From NCBI GenBank assembly GCA_043813895.1, contig JBDRKQ010000259.1, positions 1-29,658 of the forward strand: a stretch of DNA of 29,658 bases, read 5' to 3'. The notes beneath the pieces are model-generated. The model saw only the letters and a list, made by a program, of their open reading frames with translations, was not told the DNA's origin and did no database searches. Each line of letters opens with the position of its first letter. Position 1 is the first letter of the stretch. Shown one piece after another: positions 23,789-29,658 of this stretch. This stretch comes from CAZTAR01 sp043813895. GTDB lineage: Bacteria > Planctomycetota > Phycisphaerae > UBA1845 > UTPLA1. The position numbers and the translations under genes are program-made.

Positions 23789-25663
23789 TCACTCTCCCGA
23801 GGAACTGGTGGCTGTCTGTTCGACTTGTTGGCGCAACTTCCGCGCGGCCGCCTGGAGCTTGGGCAGGTGCCTTCCCTGTCGCGCGGCTATCGCAATGGCC
23901 TCATCGTATTCTTCGAGTGCCTCGTCGGCCCGGCCGCATGCGTGCAGCGCCGTCCCCAGGTTCCAGCGATACTGCACGTTCTCCGGATCATCATCGACGG
24001 CGAAGCGGTAGTATTCAATCGCCAGCTCGTAGCGACCGGCATAACGCAGCGCGACATCGCCGATGCTCGCAAAGCTAACGGCCGGCGTGCGACCGCATCC
24101 GATTGCCTTCTCACATGCCTCGCGCGCGGCGTTCGCGTCTCCCCGGGCGACGTGCGCCTCCGCGAGCGAAACATAACCCGCGCCCTCGAACTTGCCCAGG
24201 CCGTTTTCAATCGCCGCCTCAATCACGCCGACGGCCTCGTCCTGGCGCCCCTGCCTGACGCGAATGCGCCCCAGCATGTGGAGGAAATCTCCCCGTTGCG
24301 GGTCCTGACGCAGGCACTCTTCCACGTGCTCCAGCGCCTCGTCAAACGACTCTTCCTCCAGGTATATCTGGGCAAGGTTGTTATGCGCCTTGAGTAATGT
24401 TGGCACCGATTGGGCCGAGTGTGTCCACAGGGCCTTCGAGTTGCTCCACACACCCTGCTGCGCCCGCATGAGAATGAGCAGCGGAATGGCAAACAGCACG
24501 AGTCCCACCCGGATCATCTGCTTCCGCTGCCCCGCACTCGCCTTGATTCGAGCCGAAAGCACTGCCAGCGGCAGGAGCAGGAACACGAGCGGCAGATAGA
24601 GAAAACGATCCGCCACGCACGAACCCATGAATCGAACGGCCCCCAGCGCGGGCAGCAGGATGATCCCGAATGATGTCAGCCCGACGAAGAGCGGCCGGCA
24701 CCACCTCATTGAAGCGATCCAGATGAGGCCGATGGTGATCGTACCGACGACGGCTAGCGCGACGACTGGGTTGGCGGGCGTCGGATCGTCCGGCAGTGCG
24801 CGATACGGCGACAGTGACAGCGGCCAGAGCACGTTGCCGGCATACAGCATTATGTTGTAGCTCAGCAGGCCAATCCACTTGACCAGGGCGCCCGCGTCGG
24901 CGACGCTGGGCTTGTGTAACGAAGCTGACGCCACTTGTGAGGTCCAGGCGACCCAACTCATAACCAGCATAATCACGGCGAACGGCAGCTTCTCCGGCAA
25001 ACTCCGAATGACGCGGCGGTTCAGCGGCCAGAGGTCCAGCAAAGGAAGGACCAGGGGAAGCAACATCACCGTCGGTTTGGCCAGGCCTGCGACAACATAG
25101 AGGACCACTGCCGCAACCAGCCATGCGGTTTGCCGTCGCGTCTGGCCGTATCTCAGGTAGGAGAGCACGCAGCCGACCGCGAAGAACGATGCGAGCACGG
25201 TCTTACGTTGAGAGATCCAAGAGACCGATTCCACCTGCACGGGGTGAATCGCGAACAGAACCGCCACGAGAAGGGGAATCGCGATACCCCCAACAACCGA
25301 GCGCATTAGCAACAGCACGAGAACACTTGTCGCCGCATGGAGCAGCACATTCGTCAAGTGAAACACGAGAGGCCCCGGCGTATCGCTACCCGCCAGCAGG
25401 ACGTCGCCCATCAGAGAGACCATCGTGAGCGGTTGGTAGTAACCGGCGACGGTCGACGGCTCGGTAACCTCCGAGAAGAACAGCCACGCACCGGACAGGC
25501 TCGGATGTCGCACGACCTCGTTGTCCACTACGTATTGGTAGTCGTCCAGTCGCACGAAGTCGTGCCGAAGACTCGGCCAATAGGCGACCAGAACGATCAC
25601 GACCAACGCCACGGCCGCACGCAGGAGTTGCCGTTGCACCGCCTGCGCTTCGCCGGGTGCCAT
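23789..25663 (-). CDS. TMTC-like membrane protein: GT-C transferase domain plus TPR repeats
   Basis: A 624-residue protein. Residues 1 to about 410 hold ten or more membrane helices with a GT-C signature: acidic RLDDYQYV in the first outer loop (Asp-40, Asp-41), YYQPLTMVSL, LTNVLLHAATSVLVLLL and FAIHPVQVESVSWISQRK. About 200 residues of TPR units follow (for example AHNNLAQIYLEEESFDEALE). This layout matches eukaryotic TMTC1-4, which are O-mannosyltransferases; bacterial relatives are common but mostly untested. The sugar donor is presumably a polyprenyl-phosphate sugar. The ATG chosen (25661-25663) precedes the first helix, but no ribosome site is visible and the ATG lies inside an intergenic repeat. 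A second copy of the same architecture lies upstream, and nnrE lies downstream. Confidence 0.8.
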   Translation of the reverse strand: MAPGEAQAVQRQLLRAAVALVVIVLVAYWPSLRHDFVRLDDYQYVVDNEVVRHPSLSGAWLFFSEVTEPSTVAGYYQPLTMVSLMGDVLLAGSDTPGPLVFHLTNVLLHAATSVLVLLLMRSVVGGIAIPLLVAVLFAIHPVQVESVSWISQRKTVLASFFAVGCVLSYLRYGQTRRQTAWLVAAVVLYVVAGLAKPTVMLLPLVLPLLDLWPLNRRVIRSLPEKLPFAVIMLVMSWVAWTSQVASASLHKPSVADAGALVKWIGLLSYNIMLYAGNVLWPLSLSPYRALPDDPTPANPVVALAVVGTITIGLIWIASMRWCRPLFVGLTSFGIILLPALGAVRFMGSCVADRFLYLPLVFLLLPLAVLSARIKASAGQRKQMIRVGLVLFAIPLLILMRAQQGVWSNSKALWTHSAQSVPTLLKAHNNLAQIYLEEESFDEALEHVEECLRQDPQRGDFLHMLGRIRVRQGRQDEAVGVIEAAIENGLGKFEGAGYVSLAEAHVARGDANAAREACEKAIGCGRTPAVSFASIGDVALRYAGRYELAIEYYRFAVDDDPENVQYRWNLGTALHACGRADEALEEYDEAIAIAARQGRHLPKLQAAARKLRQQVEQTATSSSGE

Positions 25664-25724
25664 GCTTTCACGCCCGGTGCCACTGGCGGCTTGCCCGCCA
25701 GTGCTGGGTGCCATGCTTTCACGC
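25655..25724. repeat. Hairpin element with 19-bp direct repeats at the start of the first TMTC-like gene
   Basis: GGGTGCCATGCTTTCACGC occurs at 25655-25673 and again at 25706-25724, flanking CACTGGCGG-N5-CCGCCAGTG (25681-25703), the same hairpin as at 21201, 27926 and, inverted, 27994. The left repeat runs into the coding sequence and supplies the proposed ATG (complement of 25661-25663). Confidence 0.75.
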
Positions 25725-25800
25725 GACACAGCCGCGGGTAAGCATGTCAAATGCTGAGCCCGTGGCGTGCGTCTTGACGCACCATTCTCGCTGTTCCGTC

Positions 25801-25848
25801 GATCCCTCAATCCCTTGATTCCTAGGTCCCTTGATCCCTCGGTCCCTC
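25801..25848. repeat. Six tandem 8-bp units in the spacer between the TMTC-like genes
   Basis: GATCCCTC, AATCCCTT, GATTCCTA, GGTCCCTT, GATCCCTC and GGTCCCTC follow without gaps, with consensus GRTCCCTY. Copies differ at one to three positions, which suggests an old microsatellite. It lies in the 206-bp gap between two co-oriented genes. Confidence 0.75.
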
Positions 25849-25869
25849 CGGCCGCGGCCGAAGGCCGCA

Positions 25870-27888
25870 CTAGCCTTGAGCGGCGGCGGGCCCACTCGTC
25901 GCCGTGGTTCGCTCGCTCTGCACGTCCGTCCGCGCCGCCGGCGTCTCCTCGCGGAGTGCCTCGAAACCGGGCTCATCCCGGAGGTGTGTCAGTTCCGGCG
26001 CCAACGCTGCGCGAGGCTGGATGCTCGGATCAAGCGCGAGCGCGGTCGCCAGGTGTTTGCGTGCGATCTCGGGTTGGTCGTTTGCCGCCCACGCCCGTGC
26101 CAGCCCGAGATGCGCCAGGGGGCTGCTCTGGGCCTCCAGCGACAACTGAAACTCCCTTCGGGCGGAGGACGGCCGACCGACGTCGAGGTAGGCGTGGCCC
26201 AATCCCAAGTGAATATCCGCCGACCGTGGCCGCAAGTCCCGAGCGTGCTCCAGGTGAACAATCGCCTCCTCGGTCTGGCCGGTTCGCGCCAACGCCACCC
26301 CAAGGTCCTGCAGGCAGTCGATCCAGTCCGGATCCGAAGCCAGGGCCCTGCGGAGCGGTGCGATCGCCTCATGGCTGCGGCCGCTCGGATGTCGAAGCAT
26401 GACGTGCCCCAGGTAGAACTGCGTGGAGGGATCCTCCGGGGCCACGTCCGCGGCCTTCTCCGCATAGAAGAGGGCCGAATCCAGGTCGCCTTGCCGCAAA
26501 TACGAGCGGATTATCTCGACGTAACCGGGCACCCACTTGGGATAGTGCTTGATCGTGTACCTATAGAGCGTTTCGCCGTCCTGCCAGAGGTATGCCTGAA
26601 GATGACTCTGGGCTGCCAGGATCATCGCGAGCGCCATGAGGCCCGTCGCAACGATGCGCCCTGACGCGCGCCGCAGCGGCTCGCGCCAACTCCCGAGCCA
26701 CACGCCCGCCGCCAACGCAGGCACGACCAGCGCCGCATACAGGCATTGATCCCCAAGGAGTTGGGCCGCAAACGACACGTCGAGCAACGCGGGGAAGACC
26801 ATGACGGTCGCGCCTGCCGCCGCTGCAAACAAAGGCCTGCTGAGCCGAAAGAGCACGACCGCCAGAGTGCCCAACGCGAGCAACGCCAACACGCCGCCCA
26901 GAATCGAGCCCACTACGCCGGCGATCCCCTGCGAGAATGGATAGTACGGCGTGAGATCGACCGGCCAGAAGATCCGCGCGACGAATGAGACAAGGTTCTG
27001 CGCCACCACTTCAGTCGCCGAGATGCTCACGGTCGGCGTTTGTTGTACGTGCGCATGAACCCACAGTTGCTTCGCGATGCACGCGGCCATCAGGACGAAC
27101 AGAGGCACTTTTTCAATCAGCAACTTCCACGGAGAGCAACCGGGCGGCGGATTCGTCCCCGCTTGCGTCTGTGGCTTCCCGACATCCCGCGGCATCCGGC
27201 CGCGATTCAAGGGCCAGATGTCGAGAATCAACAGCACGACGGGCAGGCCGACGAAGACCGGCTTCGACAGACACGCGGCGCCGAATAACAGCGTGACACA
27301 CGTCATCCACATGAACCGCTGCGAGCGGCCATACCGAACGTAGCAGTACATCGCCGACAGAGAGAAGAACGTGCCCAACAGCGTCATCCGCTGGGCCACC
27401 CAGGCGACGGGCTCCACCTGGACAGGATGTAAGCCGAAGACCATCGCCGGCAGCGCCGACCACAACACACTGCCCGAAAACCGGCGAAGCAGGACGAACA
27501 ACAAACCCACATTGAAGAGGTGCAGCATCACGTTCGTTGCATGGAACTGAAACGTAGTCGGCGACTTGAATCGTGCGGTCAACCAGGCATCCAGCATGAA
27601 CGAAAGCGCCGTCACGGGCTGAAAGTAACCGCCCGTCTCGTTCGGGTAGTGAACACGGCCGAACGTGGCGAGCGCCTCGCTCCAGGTTGTCGACCAGATC
27701 CGTCCGACGCCATAGACGTAGAGACGGTCATCCTGGTTGACAAAACCCGCCGTCAGCACCGGGCTGAACACGATCCCGCAGAACAAAACCACCGCGAGGC
27801 CCGTGCAGAATACAAACATCCCCGGCGACGGTCGTCGGAGACCGGCGGCTAGTCCGGAGAGCTTGTTCTGTGTGTGCGGTTGCGCCAT
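25870..27888 (-). CDS. Second TMTC-like membrane protein: GT-C domain plus TPR repeats
   Basis: A 672-residue protein with the same plan as its neighbour: helices over residues 20 to about 460, NQDDRLYVYG in the first outer loop (Asp-53, Asp-54), GGYFQPVTALSFMLDAWL, FHATNVMLHLFNVGLLFVLL and FGLHPVQVEPVAWVAQRM. Roughly 200 residues of TPR units follow (GYVEIIRSYLRQGDLDSALF, THLRDEPGFEALREETP near the end). Sequence identity to the first copy looks modest outside these motifs, so this may be an old duplication. Predicted to be a polyprenyl-sugar-dependent protein O-glycosyltransferase by analogy with TMTC proteins; unproven. The ATG at 27886-27888 follows a weak GGAA. The frame is open further up to 28245, but only through repeat DNA and surE antisense. 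Confidence 0.8.
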   Translation of the reverse strand: MAQPHTQNKLSGLAAGLRRPSPGMFVFCTGLAVVLFCGIVFSPVLTAGFVNQDDRLYVYGVGRIWSTTWSEALATFGRVHYPNETGGYFQPVTALSFMLDAWLTARFKSPTTFQFHATNVMLHLFNVGLLFVLLRRFSGSVLWSALPAMVFGLHPVQVEPVAWVAQRMTLLGTFFSLSAMYCYVRYGRSQRFMWMTCVTLLFGAACLSKPVFVGLPVVLLILDIWPLNRGRMPRDVGKPQTQAGTNPPPGCSPWKLLIEKVPLFVLMAACIAKQLWVHAHVQQTPTVSISATEVVAQNLVSFVARIFWPVDLTPYYPFSQGIAGVVGSILGGVLALLALGTLAVVLFRLSRPLFAAAAGATVMVFPALLDVSFAAQLLGDQCLYAALVVPALAAGVWLGSWREPLRRASGRIVATGLMALAMILAAQSHLQAYLWQDGETLYRYTIKHYPKWVPGYVEIIRSYLRQGDLDSALFYAEKAADVAPEDPSTQFYLGHVMLRHPSGRSHEAIAPLRRALASDPDWIDCLQDLGVALARTGQTEEAIVHLEHARDLRPRSADIHLGLGHAYLDVGRPSSARREFQLSLEAQSSPLAHLGLARAWAANDQPEIARKHLATALALDPSIQPRAALAPELTHLRDEPGFEALREETPAARTDVQSERTTATSGPAAAQG

Positions 27889-27900
27889 CGTTCCAGCGTG

Positions 27901-28021
27901 TTGTCGCAGTTCAAATGACGGGTGCCACTGGCGGCTTGCCCGCCAATGTTCCCTTACACGATGGATGCCCGGGCAGCCTGTCTGCCCGTGCATCACTGGC
28001 GGGCAAGCCGCCAGTGGCGCC
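27901..28021. repeat. 121-bp palindromic element between divergent TMTC-like gene and surE
   Basis: A 25-bp left arm (27921-27945) pairs with 27997-28021 with one G-T wobble. Each arm is itself a hairpin: CACTGGCGG-N5-CCGCCAATG on the left and the reverse-complement form at 27994-28016. Between them, GATGC...GCATC (27964-27968, 27989-27993) encloses GGGCAG-N5-CTGCCC. The first 48 bp match the element at 21176 at 42 positions. Confidence 0.8.
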
Positions 28022-28033
28022 GGACCGTGTTCA

Positions 28034-28062
28034 TTGTACGCCCCGGTCCAGGAGCGTACAAT
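28034..28062 (+). promoter_or_regulatory. Putative promoter of surE
   Basis: TACAAT (28057-28062) is five of six to the -10 consensus. Seventeen bases upstream is TTGTAC (28034-28039), a weak -35 box. Transcription would start about 28069-28070, at the ATG itself. GTACGC (28037-28042) and GCGTAC (28054-28059) form an inverted repeat over the promoter, a possible operator. Confidence 0.45.
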
Positions 28063-28069
28063 TCGCCCC

Positions 28070-28834
28070 ATGCGTATTCTGCTCACCAACGATGACGGTA
28101 TCTTCGCGCCCGGCCTGCTGGCCATGCACAAAACCCTGGCGACTTTCGCCGACGTGGACGTCGTGGCCCCCGCTTCCGTCCAATCCGGCGGCTCACACGC
28201 CATCACGATTCGCAATCCGGTGCTCTGGAACCCCGTGAATGTCAACGACCACTTTCAAGGCACGGCTGTGGAAGGCACGCCAGCCGACTGCGTGAAGTTG
28301 GCCATCCACGCGCTGCTGGACCGGAAGCCGGACCTCGTTGTCTCCGGCATCAATGCCGGGCTCAACACCGGCGTGCACGTGATCTACTCCGGGACCGTGG
28401 CCGCCGCCATCGAGGCCGGCATCCTCGATTGCCCCGCCGTCGCCGTCTCCCTCGCGATCTATCGCGACATGGATTTCGATCGCGCGGCCGCGCTCACCAA
28501 ACGCATCATCGATCCGCTCCTCGAACACGGCCTGCAACCCGGGCAGGTCGTCAACATCAGCATTCCCGAATTCAAGCCCGGCTGGCCCAAGGGAGTCCGC
28601 ATCGCCCCCCAGTCAACGCGCCCCATGATCGAAGAACTCGAAAAACGTAGCGACCCCAACGGACGCGAGTATTACTGGCTAAGCGGGGACTACACCGCCC
28701 TCAACGACAAGACGGATACCGACCGCATGGCCCTGCACGAAGGATACGTCTGCGTAACCCCCCTACAGTTCAATCTCACCGACACAGCACGCCTGGCCGA
28801 CATGCGCGACTGGAAATGGCCCGACCTCTCATAG
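28070..28834 (+). CDS. surE: 5'/3'-nucleotidase SurE
   Basis: SurE is a metal-dependent survival phosphatase acting on nucleoside monophosphates. The 254-residue product has MRILLTNDDG (Asp-8, Asp-9), Ser-39 in VQSGGSHAI and Asn-95 in VSGINAG, matching the E. coli metal site (D8, D9, S39, N92), then VHVIYSGTVAAAIEA and a SWPKGVRI-like region (PGWPKGVRIAP). The ATG at 28070 begins the conserved N-terminus, so it is secure; the frame is open back to 27737 only through repeat DNA. There is no ribosome site at normal distance (GGAG is 15 bases away). The gene is divergent from the second TMTC-like gene and faces the 16S rRNA gene on the other strand. Confidence 0.95.
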   Translation: MRILLTNDDGIFAPGLLAMHKTLATFADVDVVAPASVQSGGSHAITIRNPVLWNPVNVNDHFQGTAVEGTPADCVKLAIHALLDRKPDLVVSGINAGLNTGVHVIYSGTVAAAIEAGILDCPAVAVSLAIYRDMDFDRAAALTKRIIDPLLEHGLQPGQVVNISIPEFKPGWPKGVRIAPQSTRPMIEELEKRSDPNGREYYWLSGDYTALNDKTDTDRMALHEGYVCVTPLQFNLTDTARLADMRDWKWPDLS

Positions 28835-28855
28835 CAGCCAGTGCCAACACCGTGG

Positions 28856-28874
28856 CACCGGCGTCTCGCCGGTG
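28856..28874. repeat. Short hairpin after surE
   Basis: CACCGGCG-TCT-CGCCGGTG is a perfect 8-bp stem preceded by GTGG, 22 bp after the surE stop. Same stem as at 11827-11846. No T-run follows, so termination is doubtful. Confidence 0.65.
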
Positions 28875-28944
28875 GAGGAAGATCAGGCAGTCACTCTCAT
28901 AACGGGTGGTACATAAAACGGGGGCAGGTCAGATCTTCGTCCCC

Positions 28945-28972
28945 AAACGCCAAACGCCAAACGCCAAACGCC
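28945..28972. repeat. Four tandem 7-bp units between surE and 16S rRNA
   Basis: AAACGCC is repeated four times exactly; on the minus strand it reads GGCGTTT. The last unit merges into the left arm of the 13-bp hairpin at 28968-28998. Confidence 0.85.
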
Positions 28973-28998
28973 CGGCGCATCAACCATGCGCCGGGCGT
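28968..28998 (-). terminator. Strong hairpin downstream of 16S rRNA
   Basis: A perfect 13-bp stem pairs ACGCCCGGCGCAT (28968-28980) with ATGCGCCGGGCGT (28986-28998) around CAACC. In the 16S transcript it comes 134 bases after the mature 3' end and is followed by repeated GGCGTTT instead of a plain U-tract. It may terminate the rRNA transcript or be a two-way terminator shared with surE. I rate the structure as certain and the function as likely. Confidence 0.55.
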
Positions 28999-29128
28999 CT
29001 GTATATCAAGCAACAGAGATTGACTCCCGACAGATCGCTCCGTCAGGCGCCGGCGCTAGGCGCCGACCGAGAATGTGCTGACCTCTTCGAATCGAGGCCC
29101 GAAGGCGCCGACTCGTCTAGGTATCCCC

Positions 29129-29658
<530 letters not shown>

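Noticed and set aside
28945..28972. CRISPR-like array
   Set aside because: Units are 7 bp, contiguous and without spacers. It is a simple tandem repeat.

Overview
The window is GC-rich DNA from a Gram-negative bacterium, most likely a member of the Planctomycetota (perhaps Phycisphaerae-like). Four things suggest this. A 16S rRNA 3' end on the minus strand runs straight into surE, with no spacer tRNA or 23S gene behind it; unlinked rRNA genes are known in this phylum. Intergenic spaces are full of GC-rich hairpins of a style common in planctomycete genomes. There is a lipid A gene (lpxB). Two large membrane proteins have the TMTC-like GT-C plus TPR layout. The assignment is an inference from these traits and was not tested by a database search.

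Layout. 1-4954: the 3' part of a membrane-anchored unknown gene, a MEMO1-family gene, then the classical def-fmt-rsmB group on the minus strand with a 150-bp multi-hairpin element between def and fmt. 5130-7071: a TPR protein and rpsT (S20). 7407-8594 minus: lpxB. 9011-14186 plus: rpsB, tsf (with a clear intrinsic terminator), pyrH, rlmN and tilS. 14186-19127: a GT39-like membrane glycosyltransferase and a 1,219-residue AsmA/TamB-like protein, tightly packed behind tilS. 19255-22027 minus: an unknown seven-helix membrane protein, dapA and pdxJ. 22286-23781: an alpha/beta hydrolase converging on nnrE. 23789-27888 minus: two TMTC-like proteins. 28070-28834: surE. 29132 to the end, minus: 16S rRNA.

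Taken together this is a housekeeping region centred on translation: N-formylation and deformylation of initiator Met, ribosomal proteins S2 and S20, EF-Ts, rRNA and tRNA modification (RsmB, RlmN, TilS), and 16S rRNA. Envelope functions (LpxB, AsmA-like, GT-C enzymes) and cofactor or amino-acid genes (PdxJ, DapA, NnrE, PyrH) are mixed in. I see no phage, plasmid, CRISPR, toxin-antitoxin or defence genes.

The least explained signal lies between the genes. A family of modular palindromes (variable stems that often begin CAC and end GTG, framed by GGTGCC/GGCACC) occupies many gaps, including gaps inside probable operons. The dapA leader also carries five tandem 14-bp units, most of which hold a Shine-Dalgarno-like GAGGAG.
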